DNA of 64,000 nucleotides from DAIOEK01 sp963708715. Its GTDB lineage: Bacteria; Chloroflexota; Anaerolineae; Anaerolineales; Anaerolineaceae. Below the pieces are notes generated by a model. The model ran no database searches. It was not told where the DNA came from and was given only the letters and a program-made list of their open reading frames with translations. Below are positions 39,894-48,956 of the stretch, piece by piece. A program made the translations under genes and the position numbers. Numbering within the stretch: position 1 is the first letter of the stretch; each line of letters opens with the position of its first letter. The stretch lies in contig CAVPSU010000001.1 in the NCBI GenBank assembly GCA_963708715.1, positions 1,922,001 through 1,986,000 of the forward strand, given 5' to 3'.

Positions 39894-41167
39894 TATTTAT
39901 TACCTCCCCAGCCGCTGAGCGAGATCGCTCCGCTCGTTTCTTTCACTTTGATACGGTAGATGGCTCGGATGATTGCCGGAGCCGCGACGAACATCAGAAT
40001 AAGTGCCTGCACAATGGAGACGATATCGATTGGAATGGTCGCCACCACCATCATGCGGGTCGCACCATTACGCAAGATACCAAATAAAAGCGAAGATAAG
40101 ATCACACCAGCCGGATGACTGTTACCGATCAATGCCAGCGCAATGCTATCGAACCCGTACCCTGACGACAATCCGATTGCCATGGAGCGATTGACAGCCA
40201 GGATTTGATTCGCGCCCGCCATCCCAGCCAATGCGCCGGAAAGAGCCATGGCGACCATGGTGTTTGTCTGAAGATTCATACCCGCGTACTGCGCGGCCTT
40301 TGGATTGGCTCCGACCGTGCGCATCGTAAATCCCCATTTGGTTCTAAAGAGCAGCACATAAACCAGGTAAGCTACCCCGAGTGCTATAAAGAATCCCAGG
40401 TGAAATCGGATCGGTTGTTGAAAGAATTGTGGGATCTGCGCGCTTTTTTCGATGATGGGGCTGATCGGCATTCCGCCGGAACCAGGTCGGTTCATCGGAC
40501 CGGAAAGCAGCCATTCGGTCAATCGGAAGGCGATCCAGTTTAGCATGATCGAGTTGATCACCTCATGTGCACCAGTTTTTGCTTTCAGATAACCGGAGAT
40601 GAATGCCCAAAAAGCACCACCTGCAGATCCAGCGATAAAGGCGAGCGGCATGTGGATGTACGCCGGCATACCTTTGAGTGCATAACCGACATAAACCGCG
40701 CAGGTTGCGCCTATGAATATTTGACCTTCCACACCAATATTGAATAATCCAGCGCGAAAACCAAGCGCAACTGCCAGCCCTGCAAAAATGTAGGGAGTGG
40801 CTGTTACCAGACTCTCCAGAAATGGGTTGACTGCCTGCCGGATCGCAAGAGGGTCGCCTGCCCTCAATGCATTGATAATTCGGATCGGATCAGGTAACGA
40901 ACCTTCGATCAATGCTCCGTATCCAACAACCACTTCTTTGAATGCTGCAGATATCCCGGCGCCAAATGATTGTTTGAACGCAGCATACACGGGTTGGCTG
41001 GTTGCAACCATGATAATCGCGCCGATGAGCATACCACTAACCACTGCCAGTGCAGGAACCAGCAGCATCTCTCCAATTTTCTTCCAACCCTTCGATTCCT
41101 TGCCAGATTGGATTACTTCCTGGAGGACAACCTTGCCTACATCCTGTTTGTTCTCTTCTTTACTCAA
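39893..41167 (-). CDS. Nucleoside ABC transporter permease (NupP/YufP-like)
   Basis: A 424-residue membrane permease of the BmpA-associated sugar/nucleoside importer group. Family motifs are TPYIFAGLAVALGFRAGLFNIGVEGQ (TPYIFAGLAVALG, FRAGLFNIGVEGQ), GAHEVINSIMLNWIA, MRTVGANPKAAQYAGMN and GYGFDSIALALIGNSHPAG. About ten helices are present. The likely start is TTG 41167 with GGGGTG upstream. It forms the channel with the following permease (1-nt overlap) and is driven by the two-domain ATPase encoded upstream. Confidence 0.9.
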   Translation of the reverse strand: MSKEENKQDVGKVVLQEVIQSGKESKGWKKIGEMLLVPALAVVSGMLIGAIIMVATSQPVYAAFKQSFGAGISAAFKEVVVGYGALIEGSLPDPIRIINALRAGDPLAIRQAVNPFLESLVTATPYIFAGLAVALGFRAGLFNIGVEGQIFIGATCAVYVGYALKGMPAYIHMPLAFIAGSAGGAFWAFISGYLKAKTGAHEVINSIMLNWIAFRLTEWLLSGPMNRPGSGGMPISPIIEKSAQIPQFFQQPIRFHLGFFIALGVAYLVYVLLFRTKWGFTMRTVGANPKAAQYAGMNLQTNTMVAMALSGALAGMAGANQILAVNRSMAIGLSSGYGFDSIALALIGNSHPAGVILSSLLFGILRNGATRMMVVATIPIDIVSIVQALILMFVAAPAIIRAIYRIKVKETSGAISLSGWGGNK

Positions 41168-41179
41168 GGTTTCACCCCA

Positions 41180-42739
41180 TTAGAATGTGGTCTCGACTAC
41201 AGCTCGTTTTACCGGTTTTGGCAGGGTGTCAGGCTTGACCCCAGCCATCAACAGACCAATATACTCTTTTGTAGCTTCATCCGCGGGGACCATAGCCACA
41301 ATTTTCCCGCGGTACATCACGGCGATGGTGTCAGACAACTCCATGATCTCATCCAACTCAGGAGAAACAAGCAATACCGCACATCCCTCATCCCGTTTCT
41401 CCACGATTCGCTTGTGGATATATTCAATGGAACCGACATCCAATCCTCGGGTAGGTTGAGAGGCAACCAGGAACTGGATAGGTCTGGAAAGTTCCCTCGC
41501 AATGATTACTTTCTGTTGATTTCCACCGGATAGGGATCCGACGGCGGTAAGCGGACCAGGTGTACGAATATCAAACTTCTCGATCAATTCCTTGCTGCTC
41601 TCCAGGATGACAGGGTATTGCATCATCGCGCCTTTGGAATAGGGCGCTTGATAATACGTGCAGAGTACCAAATTCTCTGCGACCGGGAACGGGAGTACTA
41701 ATCCAACCCGTTGACGGTCTTCCGGAATATGCGCGGAGCCGAGTTCCGTAATCTGCCTGGGCGTGGCTTTGGTGATATCCTGTCCAAGCAGGGTGATGGT
41801 TCCGTTTATAGGAATGGTCAAACCAGTGATGGCATCCACCAATTCTGTTTGCCCATTGCCCTGAACACCCGCCACTCCGACGATCTCACCAGCGCGGATT
41901 TCGAACGAAACTTCATCCACTGTAACCTGACGCTGAGCGTCAGTCACTGTCAGGTCTTCCACTTTCAAGACAACATTCCCGATGGTGGGTGGAACTTTCT
42001 CGACTTCCAGATTTACGGCATGTCCAACCATCATAGAGGCAAGGGTTTCTTTATTTGCTTCAGCGGGTGTTGTCGATCCGACCACTTTTCCGCGCCGGAT
42101 AACCATAATTCGATCGGAAATTTCCAGCACTTCCCGTAGCTTGTGGGTAATGAAGATGATGGATTTGCCCTGTCTCGTCAGCTCCCTCATGATGGTGAAT
42201 AATTCATCCGCTTCCTGTGGTGTAAGTACCGCGGTAGGTTCGTCGAAGATCAAAATCTCGGCTTCGCGGTACAGCAATTTAATGATCTCCACCCGTTGTT
42301 GAACCCCTACAGGAAGGTCTTTTACATACGCATCCGGATCAATTTCCAACTTGTACTGGGAGGATATTTCCCGAATGCGATCAGCCACTTTGGCACGATC
42401 GAGAAATCCTCCAATCTTGAGAGCTTCTTCCCCCAGCATTACATTCTCACTGACTGTAAAAACCGGAATAAGCATAAAGTGCTGGTGCACCATACCAATG
42501 CCGGCCTTGATCGCGTCAGTGGGTGAACGAACGATGATCTTCTCACCATTGACTTTGATCTCTCCCTGGTCGGGCTGATACAGTCCGTAGAGAATATTCA
42601 TCAATGTGGTTTTGCCGGCGCCGTTTTCTCCCAACAATGCTAAAATCTCACCTTTATCGAGGCTAAGATTCATATTGTCATTTGCCAGTACACCGGGGAA
42701 TTGCTTGGTAATTCCAGAAAGTTCAAGGATTGGAGGCAT
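41180..42739 (-). CDS. Nucleoside ABC transporter ATPase, tandem ABC domains (NupO/YufO-like)
   Basis: A 519-residue protein with two fused ABC domains. Domain 1 has Walker A GENGAGKTT, signature LPVGVQQRVEI and Walker B ILIFDEPTAVLTP. Domain 2 has a degenerate Walker A GVQGNGQTE, signature LSGGNQQKVI and a degenerate Walker B FLVASQPTRGLD. One consensus and one degenerate site is the normal pattern of this family (YufO, RbsA type). It energises import with the two permeases and the BmpA lipoprotein. An SD GGAG precedes ATG 42739. Confidence 0.93.
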   Translation of the reverse strand: MPPILELSGITKQFPGVLANDNMNLSLDKGEILALLGENGAGKTTLMNILYGLYQPDQGEIKVNGEKIIVRSPTDAIKAGIGMVHQHFMLIPVFTVSENVMLGEEALKIGGFLDRAKVADRIREISSQYKLEIDPDAYVKDLPVGVQQRVEIIKLLYREAEILIFDEPTAVLTPQEADELFTIMRELTRQGKSIIFITHKLREVLEISDRIMVIRRGKVVGSTTPAEANKETLASMMVGHAVNLEVEKVPPTIGNVVLKVEDLTVTDAQRQVTVDEVSFEIRAGEIVGVAGVQGNGQTELVDAITGLTIPINGTITLLGQDITKATPRQITELGSAHIPEDRQRVGLVLPFPVAENLVLCTYYQAPYSKGAMMQYPVILESSKELIEKFDIRTPGPLTAVGSLSGGNQQKVIIARELSRPIQFLVASQPTRGLDVGSIEYIHKRIVEKRDEGCAVLLVSPELDEIMELSDTIAVMYRGKIVAMVPADEATKEYIGLLMAGVKPDTLPKPVKRAVVETTF

Positions 42740-42818
42740 GATTTCTCCCTATCGTGAGAAGTATAGTTTTTATTTTATCATAGCAGGGAAAACTGGAAAA
42801 ACATACCACAGACAAAGA

Positions 42819-42853
42819 AAATACGAAGGCTGCGTTGAACAGCCTTCGTATTT
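42819..42853 (-). terminator. Terminator between bmpA-like gene and the ATPase gene
   Basis: AAATACGAAGGCTG pairs with CAGCCTTCGTATTT, with a U-rich end on the minus strand. It probably reduces expression of the transporter genes relative to the receptor. Confidence 0.8.
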
Positions 42854-42877
42854 ATTCCTTACGAGACTTCAGTAGTC

Positions 42878-44005
42878 TTACTTGATCTTGATGGATCCGT
42901 CGATGATTCCAGCCTTGAGGGTTTCCACTTCCGCTTTTAATTCAGCGGGGACAGTGGCATCGAGATCATGGTATTCGGCTAGCCCAACACCATTGTTTTT
43001 GAGAGTACCGTTGTATACCCCACCAGCGAAGGTGCCATCCATCGCAGATTTGATTGCAGCCATGGTTGTGACATCCATCATTTTCTTTACGGAGGTCAAA
43101 GTAATCGCGGCGTAATCAGAAGCAGATACGAACCAATCGGAGTCCACTCCAATGATGAGGACGTTACCGCGTTCTTTGGCTGCGGCAGCAGCGCCGAGTC
43201 CGACGGGGCCGGCAACGGGCATGATGATGTCAGCGCCTTCGTCCATCAGGGAGATGGCGAGTTCTTTGCCTTTAGCCTGGTCATCGAAGGACATGGAGAA
43301 GAGACCTTTCTTCTCATCAGCCAGATCGTAGCCGAGAACTGCTACAGCGGTACCCTTCTGGGTGTTGTAGTAATTCACGCCACGAACAAAGCCGTCCATG
43401 AAAATGGTAACGGTCGGGATCGGGAGACCACCGAAGGTACCCACTTTACCGGTCTTGGTCATGCCGGCGGCCAGGTAGCCAGCCAGGAAGGAGGCTTCAT
43501 CGGTTTGATAAGTCAATCCGAGGACATTCGGAATCGTAGGATCGTAGGCAAAATCTACGATGGCGAATTTGGCGGCAGGATTGGCTTCAGCAGCCGCTTT
43601 GGTTGCATCACCCAGGAGGAAACCAACGGAGATGATGATGTCGCATTTTTCTTCAATGAAGGCGTTCAAGTTCTTCTCGAAGTCGGCAACTTCCTTGGAT
43701 TCCAAATATTTACCTTCGATCGCGAAGGCTGTCACAGAGTCCTGTACACCTTTCCAGGCGGTGGCGTTGAAGGATTTGTCATCAATACCGCCCGTATCAG
43801 TTACCTGGCAGGCTTTGAAGACTTTGGGAGCTTCGGTGGGGGGTGGCGGTGGGACTTCTGTCGCTGGGACAGCAGTCGGCACTACAACGGGTGCCTCGGT
43901 CGGCATAACGGGTGCCTCGGTCGGTACTGCAGCTGGTGCGCATGCGGCCAGCAGCACTGAGACCAGGACTACTAGAGATAGCATCACAGTTAATTTCTTG
44001 GTCAT
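42878..44005 (-). CDS. BmpA/PnrA-family nucleoside-binding lipoprotein
   Basis: A 375-residue substrate-binding lipoprotein. The lipobox is LLAA-C22, followed by a Pro/Thr/Glu/Val-rich tether (about 24-60). The BMP-family core follows (VTDTGGIDDKSFNATAWKGV, DIIISVGFLLGDATKAAAEAN split as DIIISVGFLLGD, GFVRGVNYYN, IIGVDSDWF, TSVKKMMDVTT). PnrA-type relatives bind purine nucleosides, so nucleoside import is the likely role with the ATPase and two permeases downstream. It is separated from them by a terminator and preceded by a structured leader. Confidence 0.92.
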   Translation of the reverse strand: MTKKLTVMLSLVVLVSVLLAACAPAAVPTEAPVMPTEAPVVVPTAVPATEVPPPPPTEAPKVFKACQVTDTGGIDDKSFNATAWKGVQDSVTAFAIEGKYLESKEVADFEKNLNAFIEEKCDIIISVGFLLGDATKAAAEANPAAKFAIVDFAYDPTIPNVLGLTYQTDEASFLAGYLAAGMTKTGKVGTFGGLPIPTVTIFMDGFVRGVNYYNTQKGTAVAVLGYDLADEKKGLFSMSFDDQAKGKELAISLMDEGADIIMPVAGPVGLGAAAAAKERGNVLIIGVDSDWFVSASDYAAITLTSVKKMMDVTTMAAIKSAMDGTFAGGVYNGTLKNNGVGLAEYHDLDATVPAELKAEVETLKAGIIDGSIKIK

Positions 44006-44042
44006 TTGGGACTCTCCTCACAGAAAAATTGGGATTGATTTG

Positions 44043-44097
44043 AATGGGAAATTCTTTTGGCGCGGTGAGACGGTTCGCCGTCTCGTTCTTCCCCATT
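44043..44097 (-). other. Nested hairpin in the 5' leader of the bmpA-like gene
   Basis: On the minus strand an outer stem (44089-44097 with 44043-44050, one mismatch) encloses a perfect 7-bp hairpin GAGACGG-CGAA-CCGTCTC (44067-44084). It starts right after the predicted transcription start and ends about 38 nt before the ATG. It does not match the purine riboswitch core. It may stabilise the mRNA or regulate it. Confidence 0.4.
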
Positions 44098-44104
44098 TCA
44101 ACTA

Positions 44105-44133
44105 AGTATACTACTACTCAAATCCGTGCGCAA
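44105..44133 (-). promoter_or_regulatory. Promoter of the bmpA-like gene
   Basis: On the minus strand TTGCGC (44133-44128), 17 bp, TATACT (44110-44105). The leader is about 95 nt. Confidence 0.65.
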
Positions 44134-44174
44134 GAAGGGGACAATTGAATCTTCCTTGCCAAGATAATCCTATT

Positions 44175-44519
44175 TCACACCGGCGCTGGCTCTTTTTCGA
44201 TGACGACCGCTGTTCCATACGCCAGTACCTCAGTCACGCCGTCCATCACTTCATTGGCGTCATAACGCATTCCGATGACAGCATTGGCTCCCATTTGACG
44301 GGCATGTTCCATCAGTAGTTCAAACGCTTCCTGACGGGCGTGTTCGCATAATTCGGTATATACGGTGATATTTCCTCCAACCAGGGTTTGCAGGCTGCCT
44401 ACGAAATTTCCGACCACGCTGCGAGATCGGACCGTTACTCCACGGACAAGTCCCAGATATCGCAGGATTCGATAGCCATCAAAATTGAATGTGGTGGTTA
44501 CCCAAACAGGATTTGCCAT
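44175..44519 (-). CDS. YbjQ family (DUF74) protein
   Basis: A 114-residue protein of the YbjQ/UPF0145 family, which forms small pentameric rings of unknown role. Visible features are the GYRILRYLGLVRGVTVRSRSV region, EHARQEAFELLMEHARQMGANAVIGMRYD (shown here as EAFELLMEHARQMGANAV and IGMRYD) and TEVLAYGTAVVIE at the end. ATG 44519 has GGAGGG 5 nt upstream and is preferred over an ATG four codons earlier. Confidence 0.88.
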   Translation of the reverse strand: MANPVWVTTTFNFDGYRILRYLGLVRGVTVRSRSVVGNFVGSLQTLVGGNITVYTELCEHARQEAFELLMEHARQMGANAVIGMRYDANEVMDGVTEVLAYGTAVVIEKEPAPV

Positions 44520-44562
44520 AATTCCCTCCATAGATCAACAAATGGTTTTGAATGATTAAAGC

Positions 44563-45312
44563 TTATTCTTTCGATTCAGATTCAATATTCTCCCAGCAAT
44601 TCTTCAGGAATTCTTGATCTGCTTTGGATAAAGGAAAATTTTGCAACAAATCCGGTCTATGCAGGAGGGTTCTTAATAGGGATTGCTGTCTTCGCCATGT
44701 AGATATCGCCGCGTGATTTCCTGAAAGGAGGATCTCCGGCACTTGCCACCCTCTGAATTCAGGTGGACGGGTGTAATGCGGATATTCCAATAATCCGCTG
44801 GCATGCGAATCGTCTTGCGCACCGTCCGGGTCACCCAAAACCCCTGGTAGTAGTCTACTGACAGCATCCACAACGATCATCGCGGGTAATTCGCCCCCTG
44901 TAAGTACATAATCTCCGATTGAGATCTGGTCAGTAATGAGATGCTCCCGAATGCGTTCGTCAATTCCCTCATATCGACCACAGATCAGAGCAATTTGGGG
45001 CAGCAGTGCCAATTCCGCAGCCACTTTTTGGGTAAAGACTCGTCCCTGGGGAGAAAGTAGAATGACCGGGCAGGTGGGTGGATTTCCCAAAACGGATTCC
45101 ACCGCAGCAAAGACCGGCTCCGGCTTCATCACCATCCCACCTCCACCGCCATATGGAGCGTCATCGGTGACGTGGTGCTTATCTACGGTGAAACTGCGGA
45201 TATCATGAATCATGACTTCAATAAGCTGGTTTTCTCGGGCTTTTGCAAGAATACTGGCGGATAGATAGGGTTCAAAAACGTCTGGTAACAACGTAAATAT
45301 ATCGAATTTCAT
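44563..45312 (-). CDS. trmD: tRNA (guanine-N1-)-methyltransferase TrmD
   Basis: A 249-residue SPOUT methyltransferase that makes m1G37 in tRNAs, preventing frameshifts. Motifs are DIFTLLPDVFEPYLSASI, DDAPYGGGGGMVMKPEPV, LLSPQGRVFTQ, ICGRYEGIDERI and the knot region IGDYVLTGGELPAMIVVDAVSRLLPGVLG (IGDYVLTGGELPAM, VVDAVSRLLPGVLG). Length is typical. It is not in the usual rpsP-rimM-trmD-rplS cluster here. On the minus strand TACAAT lies 6 nt before the ATG with no SD, suggesting a leaderless mRNA. Confidence 0.96.
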   Translation of the reverse strand: MKFDIFTLLPDVFEPYLSASILAKARENQLIEVMIHDIRSFTVDKHHVTDDAPYGGGGGMVMKPEPVFAAVESVLGNPPTCPVILLSPQGRVFTQKVAAELALLPQIALICGRYEGIDERIREHLITDQISIGDYVLTGGELPAMIVVDAVSRLLPGVLGDPDGAQDDSHASGLLEYPHYTRPPEFRGWQVPEILLSGNHAAISTWRRQQSLLRTLLHRPDLLQNFPLSKADQEFLKNCWENIESESKE

Positions 45313-45391
45313 AGTGATATTGTACCGGAATCAAGCTAATGAAGGAAGCGAGACCAGTTGTCTGCATTAATAAAGGCTTAACTGGCAAATC

Positions 45392-45420
45392 TTGACTATA
45401 CAGATGCGTAACGGTAAGAT
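45392..45420 (+). promoter_or_regulatory. Promoter of the TPR gene pair, leaderless type
   Basis: TTGACT (45392-45397), 17 bp, TAAGAT (45415-45420). The ATG at 45430 is 9 nt after the -10, so the mRNA would start at or within a few bases of the start codon. Both hexamers are identical to those of the groES promoter. Confidence 0.7.
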
Positions 45421-45429
45421 AAATTGGCT

Positions 45430-46713
45430 ATGTATCTTCACGGAAGTAATTGGAGCATGCTCCGGCGGCGGAAGCCGATCCACATAGGACGAATACTCAT
45501 CCTGCTTGCACTTATTGGCGGGGCTGTTTATGTGAACTATGTCATTGTGCCACAGACACCACCGCTTTTTGTTCCGACGCCCACCCCCACCCGTGCACCA
45601 GAGACTTTCATCGCCGATGCGGAATCGCTGGCATCTGAAGGCAAATATGGTCAGGCAGTGGATATGTATACCGAGGCGATATCTGCCGATCCCAATAATG
45701 TGAATAATTATGTTTCCCTCGCCTGGATACAAATATACGCCCAGAAGTATAAGGATGCCCAGACCAGCGCGGAAAATGCGTTGTTGTTGAATAACAATAA
45801 TGCCATTGCCCATGCCATCCGCGGGTGGGCGCAGCTTATGCAGGAAGATTACCTTCCCGCAGAAACCAGTATCAAACAGGCAATCGATTTAGATCCGAAC
45901 AATGGATTGGCACATGCATTTTATGCTGAATTATTAATCCGGCAGATAGAAGCCGGTCAGGGTGCGATCGGCACTATAGAGAAGGCGATCGAAGAATCGA
46001 AGTTAGCCCTTGCACTTGCCAATGACACGATGGAAGCGCATCGTGCGCGCGGTATCGTTTTACAAAATACCAGCAATTATTTAGAAGCGATCCAGGAATT
46101 TCAAACGGCGATCCAATACAACCCGAATGTGGCAGATGTGCATATGTCACTCGGACTGGGTTATCGCCAATTGGACCCCCCGGAACTGGACAAAGCCGTT
46201 ACGGAATTTACCATTGCCAATGCGCTGAATCCATCCGATCCTCTACCAGATACCTACATTTCCCGTACATATGCCAATATTGGCGAATATGTCAAAGCAA
46301 TCCAATATGCTGAGCAAGCAAAAAACGATGCCCCTACTGATCCATACATGTGGGGGACTCTGGGCTCCATGAACTATCGGCTCGGAAAATACCCGGAAGC
46401 GATAGTTGCATTAAAACTGGCAGTCCGGGGAGGTACGACCGACGATGGATTTGTCGTGGAAGGTCTGCCGTTGGACTATGGCCGGATTGCCGAATACTAT
46501 TATCTCTATGGTCTTGCCCTGGCAAAATCTGGTGAGTGTAATGAAGCTGTTCAGATAGCCCAACTCTTGTTGCAGGGTGCGAGGGATGACGAGATTTCGG
46601 TATACAATGCCAATGCGATGATCACGATTTGCCAGGGAGGAGTTGTTGGCGCTCCAACCACCGAAGGGGAAGCTGACTCTGCCATAGAACCGACCCCAAC
46701 AGTGATCGAGTAG
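45430..46713 (+). CDS. Membrane-anchored TPR protein (twin 1)
   Basis: A 427-residue protein. A short cytoplasmic basic N terminus (RRRKP) precedes one membrane helix (about 22-41) and a Pro/Thr linker (about 44-57). About eight tetratricopeptide repeats follow (for example KYGQAVDMYTEAISADPNN, YLEAIQEFQTAIQYNPNV and KYPEAIVALKLAV), with a Thr/Pro tail. TPR arrays mediate protein contacts outside the membrane; no partner is known. ATG 45430 fits the promoter spacing better than TTG 45424. The stop is one base before the start of its paralogue. Confidence 0.8.
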   Translation: MYLHGSNWSMLRRRKPIHIGRILILLALIGGAVYVNYVIVPQTPPLFVPTPTPTRAPETFIADAESLASEGKYGQAVDMYTEAISADPNNVNNYVSLAWIQIYAQKYKDAQTSAENALLLNNNNAIAHAIRGWAQLMQEDYLPAETSIKQAIDLDPNNGLAHAFYAELLIRQIEAGQGAIGTIEKAIEESKLALALANDTMEAHRARGIVLQNTSNYLEAIQEFQTAIQYNPNVADVHMSLGLGYRQLDPPELDKAVTEFTIANALNPSDPLPDTYISRTYANIGEYVKAIQYAEQAKNDAPTDPYMWGTLGSMNYRLGKYPEAIVALKLAVRGGTTDDGFVVEGLPLDYGRIAEYYYLYGLALAKSGECNEAVQIAQLLLQGARDDEISVYNANAMITICQGGVVGAPTTEGEADSAIEPTPTVIE

Positions 46714-46714
46714 A

Positions 46715-48091
46715 ATGAATCTATCTGGTAAGAATGTTACATTTCATCGAAAGGGTCCAACTTATTTTCATCCCGCCCGGATCCTAATTCTCCTTGTTCT
46801 AATATTTGGATTGGTTTTCCTGGCGCGTGCTTTTGATACCGGCGTCATTGGCAGACCGTTCGATCCAACCCCGACCCCAACCAGAACAAATCAATCCTTT
46901 ATTCTTGAAGCCGAAACTCATTTTCGGTCCGGTAATCTTCCGGCAGCGATCAATGCCTACCAAAAGGCGATTGTATTGAACCCGCGGGATGCCAGTTTAT
47001 ATGCAGAAATGGCCCGTATCCAGGTGTATTCATCCGCATCCCTATCCACGGACGATCAGAAACGACAACGGTTGGAGGAAGCCCTTGCCTCCATCAATAC
47101 AGCAGCAGAGTTAGCCCCTGAAGATTCAGACGTACATGCCATAAAATCCTTTGTATTAGATTGGAATTCCAATCCAGTATTATCAGGGGAAGAATCCGAA
47201 AACCTTCTTACTCAAGCCGAGCAGGAAGCTGTCCGGGCGCTTCAATTGGATAATACAAATACCATGGCGTTGGCATTTTACGCCGAAGTGCTGATCGATT
47301 CCCAGAAATATACCCAGGCTGAACAATATATTGAGCAGGCGTTGCAGCGTGATTCCGGATTGATGGATGTGCATCGGGTGCGTGGGCAATTATGGGAGAT
47401 TAATGGCAATTACCTCAAGGCAATCGATGAATATAAAAAAGCAACTGAGGTGATGCCCAATCTCACCTTTTTATATAATTACATCGGATTGAATTATCGG
47501 GTGCTGGCGGCAGGAGATGCCCGCAGTCCATATTATATTGATTCGTTGGATTATTTTGCCAAAGCCGCAAATATCAATACTACTTTAGGAATCAAAGATC
47601 CGATCCCATTTCTGGCGATTGCCAAGAATTATGTTCAAATGGGTGAAGCGTTTGTGGCAGCCCGAAATGGCCAAAAAGCGCTCGAGATGGATCCGACGAA
47701 CCCGGATGTATATGGTCAATTGGGTATTATTTACTTCATGGGTAAGAATTATGAAGGGTCTATTCCCGCACTTAAGTGTGCCATCCGTGGATGCACTCCG
47801 GTAGAAAGCTGCGAAGCACGCCAATGCAATTCTGAGGTCGATCCTCAAATCGCCATCGAGGGAATGCCTCTTTCGAACTCGACTGTTGTTTATTACTACA
47901 CCTATGGTTCAGTCCTGGCTGGGTTGAGCAGGGTTCAACAGAATTACTGTCCTGAGGCGTTGAAGGTTTTTAGTGAAGTACGTGCAACTTATGGCGGGGA
48001 TAAAGATATCATGGGTATCGTTCAAGAAGGCGAGAAAGTCTGTGATTCATTGACGAATCCGATGGCGCAAAGCTTAACCCCCACACCATAA
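46715..48091 (+). CDS. Membrane-anchored TPR protein (twin 2)
   Basis: A 458-residue paralogue of the preceding protein with the same order: basic N terminus, membrane helix (about 22-42), Pro/Thr linker (about 49-58) and about eight TPRs (NLPAAINAYQKAIVLNPRD, KYTQAEQYIEQALQRDSG, YLKAIDEYKKATEVMPNL and others). It carries an extra Cys-rich insertion (CAIRGCTPVESCEARQC near 355-372) and ends in Thr-Pro. It starts one base after the upstream stop, so the pair is one operon that arose by tandem duplication. Confidence 0.8.
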   Translation: MNLSGKNVTFHRKGPTYFHPARILILLVLIFGLVFLARAFDTGVIGRPFDPTPTPTRTNQSFILEAETHFRSGNLPAAINAYQKAIVLNPRDASLYAEMARIQVYSSASLSTDDQKRQRLEEALASINTAAELAPEDSDVHAIKSFVLDWNSNPVLSGEESENLLTQAEQEAVRALQLDNTNTMALAFYAEVLIDSQKYTQAEQYIEQALQRDSGLMDVHRVRGQLWEINGNYLKAIDEYKKATEVMPNLTFLYNYIGLNYRVLAAGDARSPYYIDSLDYFAKAANINTTLGIKDPIPFLAIAKNYVQMGEAFVAARNGQKALEMDPTNPDVYGQLGIIYFMGKNYEGSIPALKCAIRGCTPVESCEARQCNSEVDPQIAIEGMPLSNSTVVYYYTYGSVLAGLSRVQQNYCPEALKVFSEVRATYGGDKDIMGIVQEGEKVCDSLTNPMAQSLTPTP

Positions 48092-48092
48092 T

Positions 48093-48743
48093 CTATTTTT
48101 TTGTTCGTAAGATTAAATTGATAAAATAATCCCTTTGTCCTCCAAAGTCATCCAGTCTGACCAAATTACCAACACTGATCTCATCTATTAAAAATCCGCC
48201 TTTCCCAATGGAAAAGCCATCCACGGCACCCATCTCAATATTGAGAGGGATTGGTCCGGTGGGGATATTCACCTGTTGCCAATGACCGAACTCATCACCC
48301 TTCTTAACTACCAATGGTTCTGGCAAGTTGTAAATGATCACACCTGATTTCGCAGTGGAGAGTTCATCTGTGAGGACCGCCACTTGATAAATGACGCGCA
48401 TACCTTCCGCTTCAGGGCGGAGGATCAGCAGATATACTTCTTCATTCAATTCAAAACCATGGGATTCCAAGTCGTTCAAGTATGCGATGGCGGTAATCTC
48501 ACCGTCTTCCGGGATTACATATTGATGAATAAACAAATGGCTGGCAGCGGACGTATCTCCACCGCTGAATTGAGGAGTCTTTTCTTTAAAGGAAAAACCG
48601 ATACTTTCTTCTTGCGGATAGAATTGCCAACCCGGGATAAATCTCAGCGTCAACAGGATCCAGGTAAGGCAACAAAGGTTTAAGATTACCCCTGAAGTTA
48701 AGAGTGCAACCACAACCTGGCTACGAAGACTGAATTTATTCAT
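48093..48743 (-). CDS. Single-pass membrane protein, unknown function
   Basis: A 216-residue protein with one N-terminal membrane helix (about 9-32) and an extracytoplasmic domain with alternating strands (VIPEDGEITAIAYLNDLE, EVYLLILRPEAEGM, VVKKGDEFGHWQQVNIPTGPIP). The domain is suggestive of a jelly-roll/carbohydrate-binding-like sheet, but no family is recognised. It is convergent with the TPR operon, with only 1 nt between the stop codons. Confidence 0.62.
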   Translation of the reverse strand: MNKFSLRSQVVVALLTSGVILNLCCLTWILLTLRFIPGWQFYPQEESIGFSFKEKTPQFSGGDTSAASHLFIHQYVIPEDGEITAIAYLNDLESHGFELNEEVYLLILRPEAEGMRVIYQVAVLTDELSTAKSGVIIYNLPEPLVVKKGDEFGHWQQVNIPTGPIPLNIEMGAVDGFSIGKGGFLIDEISVGNLVRLDDFGGQRDYFINLILRTKK

Positions 48744-48956
48744 TAAAAGTCACCATTGTTGACTATATCCACATATCCCATTGTAGGTAATTACCAAGAC
48801 AAATATATAACACCTTTGGCGGGATGATTATTATCCATCGAAACAATAGCGTACAAACTATAGACAATTCTTTTCCACGACTGAGATATTTTGTAGAATC
48901 TAGCTATGTAATGATTACACATCGTATGTACTTACCGATTCGATTGGAGAAATTGT

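Noticed and set aside
44006..44104. Purine riboswitch in the leader of the nucleoside receptor gene
   Set aside because: The conserved loop sequences of the purine aptamer are absent; only a nested hairpin is present.
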